From NCBI RefSeq assembly GCF_000265205.3, contig NC_018000.1:372001-436000 (forward strand): 64,000 nucleotides of DNA, given 5' to 3'. The stretch's first letter is position 1. The number at the start of each line of letters is the position of its first letter. A program made the position numbers and the translations under genes. This document shows positions 19,195 to 29,862 of the stretch, piece after piece. This DNA comes from Sinorhizobium fredii USDA 257. GTDB lineage: Bacteria; Pseudomonadota; Alphaproteobacteria; Rhizobiales; Rhizobiaceae. The notes beneath the pieces were generated by a model. That model was given only the letters and a program-made list of their open reading frames with translations. It did not search any database and had not been told where the DNA came from.

Positions 19195-20481
19195 CTAAAT
19201 CCGATCGCGCAAGGCATACCAGGTCAGCGCGAGGAAGAGCAGGGCGGATCGGAACCGTGTCCCGCCGGGGAATGCCGGGATCTTCAAGTCGTTGAGGAGA
19301 TCCAGTTCCGTCGCTCTGCCGAGCGCGACATCGGCATAGAGCTTGCCGCAATAGTTCGCGAGCATGACGCCGTGGCCGGAATAACCGCCGATGCTCGTCA
19401 CCCCCGGCATGACCTCGCGGTAGAAGGGCTGGCGCGGCATGGTGATGCCGACCGAGCCGCCCCAGGCATGGGGGATGGCGACGTCGGCGAGTGCCGGATA
19501 GATCTCGCGGATCTGGCGGCGGATGTGGCTGGAAATGTCGCGCGGATTGTCGGCGGTATAGGCTTCGCGCCCGCCGAACAGCAGCCGGCCATCCTTCGTC
19601 TTGCGGAAATAGCGCACCACGAAACGCGAGTCGTCGACGGATTCGCCACCCGGAAGAATCTCGGGGTGGTCCGTCAGTACCGGCGTCGCGCCGATGAAGG
19701 AGCGGATCGGCATGACGTGGCTGGCGGTCACCGGCTCGAGATTGCCGATATAGGCATTACAGGCGATCAACGCCCGTTCCGCCGTGATCGTGCCCCGGTT
19801 CGTTTCGATAACGACCGCTCCGCCCTTTTTCTCGATCTTCAGCGCCTTCGTTTGCTCATAGAGATTTGCCCCGGCGAGGGCTGCCTGCCGTGCCAGCCCG
19901 ACGAGCAGCTTCATCGGATGGATATGACCGGTGCCGGTATCACGGATGCCGAAGTGGTAGTGGCTCGAGCCAAGCCGGCTTACGGTCTCCTCGCGGTCCA
20001 TGAAGGAAAGATGCGAATAGCCGAACCGCTCCGCCATCGCCTCGACATGGCGGCGATAGTCGGTCTCGAAGCTCTTCTTGTGGCCGACGGAGAGCTGGCC
20101 CGGTACGAACTCGATATCGATCCCGTGCTCGCTGGCGAAATCGAGGACGTAGCGCTTGGCGTTTTCCGCCATGTCGAAAAGCAGTTGCGCCCGCTCGTGG
20201 CCGAGCATCTCTTCCGCTTCGTCGGCCCAGGCGCGCTGACCCGTGCCGAATTGCCCGCCGTTGCGCCCCGAGGCGCCGTCGCCGAAGCGGCAGGCATCGA
20301 TCAGCGTGACATCGGCGCCGCCTTTCGCAAGGTTGCAGGCCGCCTGCAGCCCGGTGTAGCCGCCGCCGATGATGGCCACATCGGCCCTGCGCGAGCCCGG
20401 CATCGCCGGATAGGCGGGCCTGTCCGGGACGGTCGCCTCATACCAGGAGATTCCAGGCGAGATCGGGCTTTGCCAGGCCAT
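19195..20481 (-). CDS. puuB: Gamma-glutamylputrescine oxidase-like FAD oxidoreductase
   Basis: A 428-residue DAO-family flavoenzyme. The FAD-binding Rossmann segment is VAIIGGGYTGLQAACNLAKGG near residue 35, followed by GASGRNGGQFGTGQR, and the C-terminal GYSGHGVMLANYCGK block is typical of PuuB/OrdL. In the Puu pathway this enzyme oxidises gamma-glutamylputrescine to the aldehyde. The ATG at 20481 is preferred; another lies five codons upstream. It follows puuA by 16 bases, which makes the substrate assignment more credible than for an isolated DAO gene. Confidence 0.82.
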   Translation of the reverse strand: MAWQSPISPGISWYEATVPDRPAYPAMPGSRRADVAIIGGGYTGLQAACNLAKGGADVTLIDACRFGDGASGRNGGQFGTGQRAWADEAEEMLGHERAQLLFDMAENAKRYVLDFASEHGIDIEFVPGQLSVGHKKSFETDYRRHVEAMAERFGYSHLSFMDREETVSRLGSSHYHFGIRDTGTGHIHPMKLLVGLARQAALAGANLYEQTKALKIEKKGGAVVIETNRGTITAERALIACNAYIGNLEPVTASHVMPIRSFIGATPVLTDHPEILPGGESVDDSRFVVRYFRKTKDGRLLFGGREAYTADNPRDISSHIRRQIREIYPALADVAIPHAWGGSVGITMPRQPFYREVMPGVTSIGGYSGHGVMLANYCGKLYADVALGRATELDLLNDLKIPAFPGGTRFRSALLFLALTWYALRDRI

Positions 20482-20497
20482 CCGGATGCTCCTCAAA

Positions 20498-21934
20498 TCA
20501 GACGTTGAGGAGCAGGAATTCGCGTTCCCACGGGCTGATGACCTGCATGAAGGTCTCGAACTCGCCGCGTTTCACCCCGGCATAGATGGCGATGAACTCG
20601 GCACTGAAGACCTCTGCAAGCGACGGCGCCGATTCCAGCAGCGAAATGGCTTCGAGCAGGCCGCGCGGCAGATCGATTTCGCCTTCGTTGGCCGTGTCTT
20701 CCGAGGGTGGCGTCGGCTGCAGGTCCTCCATGATGCCGAGATAGCCGCAGCCCAGCGAGGCGGCGAGCGCCAGATAGGGGTTCGCATCGGAACTCGGCAG
20801 CCGGTTCTCGATGCGCCTCGCCACCGGGTCCGAAACGGGAATACGGAACGCGGTCGTCCGGTTGTCGTAGCCCCAGGCCGTATTGACCGGCGCCGACATG
20901 TCCGGCGTCAAGCGGCGATAGGAATTCACGTAAGGCGCCATCATCGCCAGCGTCTTCGGCACGTAATGCTGCATGCCGCCGAGGAAGGAGAAGAACTCCT
21001 TGGATGGCGAGCCGTCCGGGCTGGAGAAGATGTTGCGGCCGGTCTCGATATCGATGACCGACTGATGGATGTGCATCGCCGAGCCCGGCTGACCCTGCAT
21101 CGGCTTTGCCATGAAAGTGGCGTAGATGCCGTGCTTCAGCGCCGCTTCGCGGATGGTGCGCTTGAACAGGAATACCTGGTCGGCCAGTTCGATCGGATCG
21201 CCGTGCCTGAGGTTGATCTCGAGTTGCGCCGGCCCCTCTTCGTGGATCAGCGTGTCGATCTCGAGGCCCTGCTTTTCCGAGAAATGATAGATGTCGTCGA
21301 TCAGTTCGTCGAATTCGTTGATGCCGGCGATCGAATAACCCTGGCCGCCGAGAATTGAGCGTCCGGAGCGGCCCTTCGGCGGGCGCAGCGGGTAGTCCGG
21401 GTCGTCGTTCTGGGCAACAAGGTAGAATTCGATCTCGGGCGCGACGACCGGTTTCCAGCCCTTCTGGCGGTAGAGGTCGACGACGCGCTTCAGGACATTG
21501 CGCGGCGTATAGCTGATCTGCTCGCCCTGCGAGCCGGCGATGTCGCAGATCACCTGCGCCGTAGGGTCACTCTCCCACGGTACGATGGAAATTGTCGAAA
21601 GGTCCGGCACCAGCTTGATGTCGCTGTCGCGGGAATCGTAGCGGAACTGACCGGTCTCCTCCGGATACTCGCCGGAAATCGTGTGGCGATAAATCGCCGA
21701 AGGCAGCGCCAGCGATGTGTTGGACGTGAATTTCGAGGTCGGCATCATCTTGCCGCGCGGCACACCGGCAAGGTCGGGCGTGATGCACTCGATATCTTCG
21801 ATGCCGCGAATCTTCAGCCAGTCGACTGCGTCCTTCCAAGTCTTGACGCCTCGGGGCGCATGCAGGGCGAGGGGAACTCCTGAACTCTTGCTGACCTTTG
21901 CTGTCTGTTGGACAACACTTCTCTTGGAAGTCAT
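20498..21934 (-). CDS. puuA: Glutamine synthetase-family protein, probable gamma-glutamylputrescine synthetase
   Basis: A 478-residue member of the glutamine synthetase family. ATP and glutamate site motifs include VAPEIEFYLV, GPAQLEINLRHGD, KPMQGQPGSAMHIHQS and the terminal-domain NTAWGYDNRTTAFRIP with RIENRLPSSDANPYLA. The pairing with a PuuB-type oxidase points to ligation of glutamate to putrescine rather than ammonia assimilation. The putrescine importer genes potFGHI are about 10 kb away in this window. Confidence 0.82.
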   Translation of the reverse strand: MTSKRSVVQQTAKVSKSSGVPLALHAPRGVKTWKDAVDWLKIRGIEDIECITPDLAGVPRGKMMPTSKFTSNTSLALPSAIYRHTISGEYPEETGQFRYDSRDSDIKLVPDLSTISIVPWESDPTAQVICDIAGSQGEQISYTPRNVLKRVVDLYRQKGWKPVVAPEIEFYLVAQNDDPDYPLRPPKGRSGRSILGGQGYSIAGINEFDELIDDIYHFSEKQGLEIDTLIHEEGPAQLEINLRHGDPIELADQVFLFKRTIREAALKHGIYATFMAKPMQGQPGSAMHIHQSVIDIETGRNIFSSPDGSPSKEFFSFLGGMQHYVPKTLAMMAPYVNSYRRLTPDMSAPVNTAWGYDNRTTAFRIPVSDPVARRIENRLPSSDANPYLALAASLGCGYLGIMEDLQPTPPSEDTANEGEIDLPRGLLEAISLLESAPSLAEVFSAEFIAIYAGVKRGEFETFMQVISPWEREFLLLNV

Positions 21935-22145
21935 AAATCACCGGATTCTGCTTCGGATAGCGCATCATAGCCGCCCTTTGCCAATTGGCTACTGCATGTT
22001 TCGGTAAATCGGAGGCGCCCTCAGCTCGAAGTGCCGCAGCGAGCTTTGTGCACCCGAAAGGACGCACACGGCGCTGTAGATGCTTCGCGATTGACTTTTC
22101 GCCGTTCGCCGGAAAGGAAGGCGGGAAACGCGAAGAGGGCTTTCC

Positions 22146-23330
22146 GTGATCGAGAAGCAGGATGTGGTGATCATCGGGGCGGGTGCCGCAGGCATGATGT
22201 GCGCGATCGAGGCGGCAAAGCGCGGCCGCCGAGTCGTCGTCATCGACCACGCCAAGGCGCCCGGCGAGAAGATCCGCATTTCGGGCGGCGGCCGCTGCAA
22301 CTTCACCAATATTCATGCGGGCCCGAAAAACTTCCTTTCCGACAATCCGCATTTCTGCAAGTCGGCGCTTGCCCGCTATCGCCCGCAGGATTTCGTGTCG
22401 CTCGTCGAGCGGCACGGCATCGCCTGGCATGAGAAGACGCTCGGGCAGCTCTTCTGCGATCACTCGGCCAAGGACATAATCCGCATGCTCCTTGCCGAGA
22501 TGAAGGAGGCAGGCGCGGTGCTGCGGCTCGAGACGGCGATCTCGGCCGTCGAACGGATCGCCTCGGGTTTCCGCGTCGCTACCAGCGCCGGGACGATCGA
22601 GGCCGCTTCGCTGGTGGTTGCGAGCGGCGGCAAATCGATCCCCAAGATGGGCGCAACGGGTCTCGCCTATAAGATCGCCGAGCAGTTCGGCCTGCCGGTC
22701 GTCGAGACGCGGCCCGCACTCGTCCCCTTCACCCTCGATCCGGCTCAGCTTGCCAAGCTCGGCACCCTTGCCGGGGTCGCGGCCGATGCCGAGGTCCGCT
22801 TCGGCAAGGTTGCCTTCCGCGAGGCGGTGCTCATCACCCATCGCGGCTTGAGCGGGCCGGCGATCCTGCAGGTCTCCTCCTATTGGCGCGAGGGCGCGGA
22901 GATCGTCCTGAGAGTGATGCCCGATATCGACATCGCCTCGATCCTCAAGGGCATGCGCCGCACGAGCGGACGCCAGGCGGCCCAGACCGCGCTTGCCGAC
23001 ATTTTACCGCGACGGCTCGCGCAGTTCTTTGCCGAGGAGGCAAAGCTCGCCGGGCGCCTGCTTGCCGATCTCTCGGACAAGGCGATCGACGCGCTGTCGA
23101 CTTCCATCCAGGCCTGGACATTGAAGCCGGCGGGGACCGAGGGCTACCGGACCGCCGAAGTGACCCTCGGCGGGGTCGATACGCGCGCGCTCGACTCGCG
23201 GACCATGCAATCGACGAGCATCCCCGGCCTCTATTTCATCGGCGAATGCGTCGACGTTACCGGCTGGCTCGGCGGCTACAATTTTCAATGGGCTTGGGCT
23301 TCCGGCTTCGCCGCCGGTCAAGACGTGTAA
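22146..23330 (+). CDS. HI0933/BaiN-like NAD(P)/FAD-dependent oxidoreductase
   Basis: A 394-residue flavoprotein. The FAD-binding start VVIIGAGAAGMMCAIEAAKRGR, the family-specific KIRISGGGRCNFTN segment and the C-terminal GLYFIGECVDVTGWLGGYN region identify the HI0933/YhiN group. Its physiological substrate is not known; some relatives reduce steroid intermediates. The start is GTG at 22146 after GAAGAGG. It is divergent from puuA across about 210 bases. Confidence 0.85.
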   Translation: MIEKQDVVIIGAGAAGMMCAIEAAKRGRRVVVIDHAKAPGEKIRISGGGRCNFTNIHAGPKNFLSDNPHFCKSALARYRPQDFVSLVERHGIAWHEKTLGQLFCDHSAKDIIRMLLAEMKEAGAVLRLETAISAVERIASGFRVATSAGTIEAASLVVASGGKSIPKMGATGLAYKIAEQFGLPVVETRPALVPFTLDPAQLAKLGTLAGVAADAEVRFGKVAFREAVLITHRGLSGPAILQVSSYWREGAEIVLRVMPDIDIASILKGMRRTSGRQAAQTALADILPRRLAQFFAEEAKLAGRLLADLSDKAIDALSTSIQAWTLKPAGTEGYRTAEVTLGGVDTRALDSRTMQSTSIPGLYFIGECVDVTGWLGGYNFQWAWASGFAAGQDV

Positions 23331-23551
23331 CCGCCCGGCGAAAATGGTGATTTGCGTCTTCAGCCATTCTTAAGGGAAATGGTCGAACCTGCTTTGCATG
23401 GCTTCCACAGCCGGCATAGGACTGGCGGAACGGTCCAAAAAAGAGACCAGACTGTTTCCAATTCAAGGCCTTTCCCCAGCCGCAGGATGGTTGCACCATG
23501 AAGCGTATGGCAAGACCCGAAGGTCCTGCCAAGGAGTAAGGACAGGATGCC

Positions 23552-23692
23552 ATGACCCAGCAACGCCGCCGTCCCCGTGCCATTGCCATTGCCCGCGCCG
23601 ATGAGAGCCGCTCGCAAGGCGAACTGATCGCTTTCGCCGCGACCTTTGCGCTTTTCGCGATCGCCGCTTCTGCAATCTTCTCCTCCCTCTGA
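23552..23692 (+). CDS. Possible 46-residue membrane mini-protein
   Basis: A short reading frame with a basic N-terminal half (MTQQRRRPRAIAIAR) and a hydrophobic C-terminal half (GELIAFAATFALFAIAASAI) that could be one membrane span. An ACAGG site lies five bases before the ATG, and an AAGGAG lies further upstream. The hydrophobic/basic layout and ribosome-binding site make a real gene plausible, but no family is recognised. Confidence 0.5.
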   Translation: MTQQRRRPRAIAIARADESRSQGELIAFAATFALFAIAASAIFSSL

Positions 23693-24030
23693 TTTCTCCT
23701 CCTCGCGATCGGAAGCACTTCGCCGGCGTCCTGCCGCGGATGCCCCGGCACTGGTTTAGAGCGCTCCAGTAAGAGCGCCCCCTGGCGAGCGCCGCGCTTA
23801 TAGGATTCTTAATCGTTCAAAACCAATATGCGAAAGACGTGAGTCCGTCAGGTCCTCGCCGCCGGAGCGGTGCGGTCCCGCAATGATTGCCGACGGATTG
23901 GCGGCGCGCGCCGCATGATCTCCGAAAAACATCAGCCTGTTTGCGCATCGGGTGGTGCCTAAGCGTCCTGTTCGGACGCTTGACGCCATTGGGGGAGGCC
24001 AAACGCGCGCTGGGAGCCAAGGTGTTTTCC
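23693..24030. other. Gene-free spacer before the chemoreceptor gene
   Basis: About 340 bases without a supported gene. It contains an 8-bp hairpin AAGCGTCC/GGACGCTT (23961-23968 with 23974-23981) about 50 bases before the chemoreceptor start, without a T-tract. I see no clear promoter. Confidence 0.5.
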
Positions 24031-26556
24031 ATGCTCATTGACAGGATTCTTGCCCGCTTCAAGATCCAGACGAAGGTTCTGTTCTTCATCCTGCCGTTCG
24101 TCGTCAGCATCACGGCGGTCGGCATCACCGGCCTCTATGCCTCGGGCCTGTTGCAAGGCCGCATGGAGATCTCGAACAGCGTCCTGCAGACGCTGAGCGG
24201 CTTCAAGGATGTCTACGCCGGAATGAACCACTTCCTGCACGAGACCACTGAGGAGAGCCGCAAGGCAGTCCAGGACACGATCGCGGCGCAGAAGCAGGTC
24301 CTGGCTGATACGGCCGCGCAGGTCGCAGGCGCAAGCGGCGAAACGGAGCTGGCCGCGGCGATCGGCGCGACGAACGACATCGAGGCGCGCATCGACGGAC
24401 TTTGGACGCTGCATGAGGGCGAACAGAAATTGCGAGCGGCGACGACAGCCAATCTGGAGCGCCTGGCCGTCGAACAGTTGAAGGTCAAGGGGGAGACGGA
24501 CTCGCTGCAATACGCCGTGCGCAAGGACGAAAACGCAGCGAAGACGATGCTGCGCAACGCCGAAAAGCTTCTGCGTGCCAGCCGCTTCTATACGGAATTC
24601 GCCACGGAAGTCAGCAAGGCCGTAACGGTCGAGGAAAAGCTGAAGGTCGCGCAGGGCCTCTTCCCGAAGATCAGCCGCACGCAGCGCGACATCTTCGTCC
24701 TGCTGCCCAAGGGCGAAAAATCTCTGGCGGAGACGGTCAATTCGGCCGCCGGTGCGATTGGCGCGCTGATCCGGTCGCCGGCCGCTCCTGAAACACTCGC
24801 CGGTCTGTCGAAATATGTCGATCGTTTCCGCAATGCCAGCTTCCGACTGGAGGCTGCCTCCGTTGGAAAGATGCGCGAGGCGACGCAGATCTTTAGTGAG
24901 CTCGACGGGAAGATTGCCAGCACCGAGTCCGTGCTGACCGCGACGCGCAGGCTTTCCGTCTCGATCACCGAAATCCAGATCGCCACGGCGGCCTTCCTCG
25001 GCAATCCGACCGAGGAGAACCGTCAGAAGCTTCTCGACAAGATTCTGGCCGTTCAGGCCAACCTCACGACTCTGCGCGGCATCGCCAAGGACGTGAGCTT
25101 CTTCGATGCAACGGCGGATGCCGTCGTGCCGATCATCGATGCGATGAAGAAGGATAGTGTCGCACTGGTCGAAATCACCGACAAACGGACGGCGGAATTC
25201 AACGCGGCCGGCGCATCGATCAACGAGATCTGGAACGACCTCACAGGATTTGCCGAGCAGCAGAAGGTCGCCGCCGGCACGGAGCGGCAGGAAGCCAACC
25301 AGATTTCCGTTGCCGCCACGGTGGCCGGCGTGGTGATTGCGCTGCTTGCGGGGATCGCGCTGACGCTGACGCTGAAGCGGCCGATTGGACAAATCACCGC
25401 GGCCATGCGCCGGCTCGCCGACGGCATGCTCGATACGGCGATCGACGGCGATGCGCGGCGCGACGAGATCGGCGACATGGCGCGGGCGCTCGGTGTCTTC
25501 AAGGAGAATGCCCTTTCGAAGGTGCGCATCGAGGCCGAAAGCGCGGAAGAGCGCGCCCGTGCCGAAGTCGAGCGCACCCGCAACGACGCCGACAAGCGCG
25601 AGCTCGACCGGCAGATCGATCTCGCCGTCAGCGAACTCGCAGCCGGCCTCGGACGGCTTGCCCAGGGGGATCTCTCCCAGCAGATCGAGGTGCCCTTCCA
25701 CGGGCGCCTGGAGCAACTGCGGCAGGACTTCAACGGATCGCTCATTCGCCTGCAGGACACGCTGGCGCAGATCCGCGGCAATGCCCAGGCGATCCAGCAG
25801 GGCGGGGCCAACATGCACCACTCCGCCGACGCGCTTTCGCAGCGAACGGAGGCACAGGCCGCATCGCTCGAGCAGACGGCCGCCGCTGTCGACCAGATCA
25901 CCGCAACTGTGCGCTCCTCTGCGGAACGCGCCCACGAGGCGAACCAGGCGGTTTCCGAAACCAAGCGGAGCGCCGACAGTTCGGCAACCGTGGTCGCCAA
26001 TGCCATCGCCGCTATGGGCCGCATCGAAGATGCTTCGCGCCAGATCGAACAGATCATCGAAGTCATCGACGACATCGCCTTCCAGACCAACCTCCTTGCC
26101 TTGAATGCCGGCATCGAGGCGGCGCGCGCCGGCGAGGCGGGCAAGGGCTTTGCGGTCGTCGCCCAGGAGGTTCGCGAACTGGCGCAGCGTTCGGCCGAGG
26201 CGGCGCGGGAAATCAAGGGGCTGATCAACAAGTCGACCGACGAGGTCAGTTCCGGCTCGCTGCTCGTCAAGGAGACCGGGGCGGTGCTCGCCTCGATCAG
26301 CGCGCAGATCGTCACCGTCAGCCAGCATGTCGAGATGATCGCCACCGCAAGCCGCGATCAGGCGACTGCCTTGCACGAGGTCAACGGCTCCGTCAATCAG
26401 ATGGACCAGATGACCCAGCAGAACGCCTCGATGGTCGAGGAGGCGACGGCCACCAGCCGTGCGCTGGCGACCCAGGCCGATACGCTGATGATGCTGGTCG
26501 AACAATTCCGCCTGGAGCCGGAAAGTGGAGCCGGCCAGGTTTATCGCGCCGCATAG
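24031..26556 (+). CDS. mcpZ: Methyl-accepting chemotaxis protein with large periplasmic domain, McpZ-like
   Basis: An 841-residue chemoreceptor. TM1 is about residues 15-37; a long helical periplasmic region of about 390 residues follows; TM2 is near 427-448 and leads into a HAMP domain ([22 protein letters not shown]). The signalling hairpin tip is [20 protein letters not shown] near residue 680. The unusually long periplasmic region and chromosomal neighbourhood fit McpZ of S. meliloti, whose ligand is not established to my knowledge. There is no C-terminal CheR-binding pentapeptide. I chose ATG 24031; a GTG at 24022 and an ATG at 23887 are also in frame. Confidence 0.85.
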   Translation: MLIDRILARFKIQTKVLFFILPFVVSITAVGITGLYASGLLQGRMEISNSVLQTLSGFKDVYAGMNHFLHETTEESRKAVQDTIAAQKQVLADTAAQVAGASGETELAAAIGATNDIEARIDGLWTLHEGEQKLRAATTANLERLAVEQLKVKGETDSLQYAVRKDENAAKTMLRNAEKLLRASRFYTEFATEVSKAVTVEEKLKVAQGLFPKISRTQRDIFVLLPKGEKSLAETVNSAAGAIGALIRSPAAPETLAGLSKYVDRFRNASFRLEAASVGKMREATQIFSELDGKIASTESVLTATRRLSVSITEIQIATAAFLGNPTEENRQKLLDKILAVQANLTTLRGIAKDVSFFDATADAVVPIIDAMKKDSVALVEITDKRTAEFNAAGASINEIWNDLTGFAEQQKVAAGTERQEANQISVAATVAGVVIALLAGIALTLTLKRPIGQITAAMRRLADGMLDTAIDGDARRDEIGDMARALGVFKENALSKVRIEAESAEERARAEVERTRNDADKRELDRQIDLAVSELAAGLGRLAQGDLSQQIEVPFHGRLEQLRQDFNGSLIRLQDTLAQIRGNAQAIQQGGANMHHSADALSQRTEAQAASLEQTAAAVDQITATVRSSAERAHEANQAVSETKRSADSSATVVANAIAAMGRIEDASRQIEQIIEVIDDIAFQTNLLALNAGIEAARAGEAGKGFAVVAQEVRELAQRSAEAAREIKGLINKSTDEVSSGSLLVKETGAVLASISAQIVTVSQHVEMIATASRDQATALHEVNGSVNQMDQMTQQNASMVEEATATSRALATQADTLMMLVEQFRLEPESGAGQVYRAA

Positions 26557-26596
26557 CGGAAGACGGAACGTTCCTCCCGATGTGATACTCCAAATG

Positions 26597-26624
26597 AACG
26601 CCGCGCATCCTGGTGCGCGGCGTT
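26597..26624 (+). terminator. Hairpin terminator after the chemoreceptor gene
   Basis: A perfect 11-bp stem AACGCCGCGCA/TGCGCGGCGTT (26597-26607 with 26614-26624), six-base loop, then GTCGTTTGTTCT. The T-tract is interrupted, so termination may be partial; it could also serve the convergent small gene. Confidence 0.7.
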
Positions 26625-26647
26625 GTCGTTTGTTCTGAGCTGGGCTC

Positions 26648-26839
26648 CTAAGGCGCGATACACGGCACGCCGTCGCAATCGTCGCGCCTCTCGGCCGGCC
26701 GAGGTTTGCGGAAGAGCGCGGCGAGCATGTGTTCCCCGAAGGTTTCCCTTCTGCCTTTCGATCGGGGCTCGAATTGATCTTCCCTGCGGCGGTTTCTCGA
26801 GGCCATGTCGAACAGCACGGCCATTGCCATCATATCCAT
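26648..26839 (-). CDS. Small conserved-looking hypothetical protein
   Basis: A 63-residue protein with a short hydrophobic start (MDMMAMAVLFDMAS) and a basic, arginine-rich remainder (RNRRREDQFEPRSKGRRE). AAGGAG stands seven bases before the ATG, a strong ribosome-binding site. It is divergent from the LysR-type gene 88 bases away and convergent with the chemoreceptor gene. No family recognised; it may be a small membrane-associated protein. Confidence 0.6.
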   Translation of the reverse strand: MDMMAMAVLFDMASRNRRREDQFEPRSKGRRETFGEHMLAALFRKPRPAERRDDCDGVPCIAP

Positions 26840-26927
26840 GTGATGCTCCTTATCTCTTGGGCATCTCCTCTTTTATGCATCCCAAACTGTTTTACATACA
26901 GTCGAATCCCTCATATGTTTTTCAGCT

Positions 26928-27803
26928 ATGAAAAATGTGGATTGGGACATCTACCGCTGTTTCATGACCGTGGCGCGCGGCGGCGGGTTGACCGGGGCAG
27001 CGCAGGCGACAGGGCTGAGCCCCGCCACGATCGGTCGGCGGATGCTGGAACTCGAGGAGCGCACCGGGCGCCTCCTCTTCATCCGCAGCCAGACCGGCTA
27101 CGCGCTGACGGCCGAGGGGCGTTTCCTGTTCGAGCAGTTGCAGGAGATGGAGGCGGCGGCGCGCAAGGTCGAGAGCTGGCAGAAGGAGGGGGAGGGCGCC
27201 ACGATCGTCCGGATTGCGGCGGGCACGTGGGGGTCGTGGCTGATCGCCGAAAACTTCCCGGCGATCTGCACGGAACGGGACATGTTCGGCATTTCGCTGT
27301 CGATCGGCGAAGCGCGGGCAAGTCTCGCGTACCGGGAGAGCGACATCGGCATTCGCGCCTTCGAACCGGAGGAGACCTATCTCGCCTCGCGGCCGGTCGG
27401 CGAGGTTGCCTATGCCGCCTATCGCCAAAAAAACGCGCCCGGCGGATCGGATCGTTGGGTCGCCGTCGCCGAAGAGGACGCCCTTTCGGCCTATCTGCGC
27501 TGGCCGCACGAAAACGCATCCGGCCGGATCGTGGCGACCGTCAGCCGCCCTCGCTCCCTGCTCGACTTGGCCCGCGCCGGGGCCGGCAAGGCGGTGCTGC
27601 CCTGTTTCGTCGGCGACCTCGATCCGCAACTGGAGCGGGCGGGCGATGAGATCGGGCCGCTCAGGCATCGTCAGTGGATCGTCATGAACAATGAAGACCG
27701 CCACAGGCGGGATATCCGCACCGTCGTCGATCGCATGACACGGCTGCTGCGCAGCCATGCGGATCTTTTTGCCGGTAAGCGGCCGCGGCGGAGCGCCGCC
27801 TGA
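26928..27803 (+). CDS. LysR-family transcriptional regulator
   Basis: A 291-residue LysR-type regulator. The winged helix is at residues 5-65 (DIYRCFMTVARGGGLTGAA, then LSPATIGRRMLELEERTGR). The effector domain begins near residue 92. It is divergent from the 63-residue gene, which is a candidate target. Its inducer and other targets cannot be read from the sequence. Confidence 0.88.
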   Translation: MKNVDWDIYRCFMTVARGGGLTGAAQATGLSPATIGRRMLELEERTGRLLFIRSQTGYALTAEGRFLFEQLQEMEAAARKVESWQKEGEGATIVRIAAGTWGSWLIAENFPAICTERDMFGISLSIGEARASLAYRESDIGIRAFEPEETYLASRPVGEVAYAAYRQKNAPGGSDRWVAVAEEDALSAYLRWPHENASGRIVATVSRPRSLLDLARAGAGKAVLPCFVGDLDPQLERAGDEIGPLRHRQWIVMNNEDRHRRDIRTVVDRMTRLLRSHADLFAGKRPRRSAA

Positions 27804-27861
27804 CCATGAAATGGGGTTCGGCCGGCTTTGCACCGGCCGAATCTCCTGTCCGTTCAGTCGC

Positions 27862-27984
27862 TCAGCGCAGACGGCGTCTCTCGCAAACCCGAGCCTGAAG
27901 GGCTTGAACCCTCCGATGCCGGATCTCTTGCCAGAGCGCAGCGCCAAGCATGAGTGCGGCCGCGGCCGAGGCGAGAGCCGCCAT
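27862..27984 (-). CDS. Possible 40-residue peptide, translationally coupled
   Basis: The start ATG overlaps the stop of the 79-residue gene above it as TGATG (27982-27986), so translation could be coupled. The product has an Ala/Leu-rich N-terminal half (MAALASAAAALMLGAALW), long enough for one membrane span, and a basic C-terminal half with many Arg. It has no recognised family. The coupling geometry and the positive-inside pattern are the only evidence. Confidence 0.4.
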   Translation of the reverse strand: MAALASAAAALMLGAALWQEIRHRRVQALQARVCERRRLR

Positions 27985-28223
27985 CACGCCCGTCCCTGGG
28001 TGACGATGACGGGGATCAACAGATCGCCCCAGTTGCCGTCACCGCCGTGATGGCGTGCCGAGCGCACCAGCTCGACCGAGACGCCGGCCTCGACCGCCTT
28101 CATGACCGACTGGTTGAGGCGATGCAGATCATTGGCAACCATGCGGATCGCCGCCTGCTGGTCCGGGGTCATGGCCGATGACTGTTCCTCGGCCCGTTCC
28201 TTGACGCGTGTCTGTACTGTCAT
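27984..28223 (-). CDS. Small hypothetical protein next to aceA
   Basis: A 79-residue soluble protein with a helical N-terminal region (MTPDQQAAIRMVANDLHRLN) and a WGDLLIPVIV segment near the end. GAAGGAG precedes the ATG by eight bases. It lies about 120 bases upstream of nothing else on its strand except the 40-residue frame that overlaps its stop, and downstream of aceA on the same strand, so it may be co-transcribed with aceA. No function is recognised. Confidence 0.6.
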   Translation of the reverse strand: MTVQTRVKERAEEQSSAMTPDQQAAIRMVANDLHRLNQSVMKAVEAGVSVELVRSARHHGGDGNWGDLLIPVIVTQGRA

Positions 28224-28344
28224 GGGAGTGCTCCTTCAAAGGTTAGAGCCGGCGCGGGGGAAACCATTTCGTGCCCCGCTTACGGTTCGAGTATGCTTCC
28301 GGGGCGCCCAACGGGCAGGGATGTCGCGCGCCCCGGACTTGCAT

Positions 28345-29634
<1,290 letters not shown>

Positions 29635-29719
29635 ACATATCTCCTCGTCAAAATCGTGAGCTCTACAACTTTCGTCCTAGCTCGCATCGGCTCATGAGTT
29701 CATATGACAGTTTTTACAT

Positions 29720-29728
29720 TGCAGTGCA
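29720..29728. promoter_or_regulatory. TGC-N3-GCA motif upstream of aceA
   Basis: TGCAGTGCA lies about 86 bases upstream of the aceA start in the aceA/regulator spacer. It matches sites before phaP and the acetoacetyl-CoA synthetase gene and is a candidate PhaR/AniA operator. Confidence 0.45.
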
Positions 29729-29787
29729 TAAACAAGCCACGTCTATTCCTGCATCGCCAAGCTAAAAGGGGTTACCTTGTCTTGTGT

Positions 29788-29820
29788 TTGACAATGCGGA
29801 GCAGTAAACATGTAAATGTT
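29788..29820 (+). promoter_or_regulatory. Promoter of the ScfR-type regulator with overlapping palindromes
   Basis: TTGACA (29788-29793), a 17-base spacer and TGTAAA (29811-29816) form a good sigma-70 type promoter for the regulator gene. The spacer contains TGCGGAGCA (29795-29803), another TGC-N3-GCA site, and the -10 is embedded in the inverted repeat AACAT-N4-ATGTT (29807-29820). Such placement suits repression, including autoregulation. Confidence 0.6.
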
Positions 29821-29862
29821 GTCAAAGGCGCTATAGCGGAAATTCTGTAAAGGGAGTGACAA

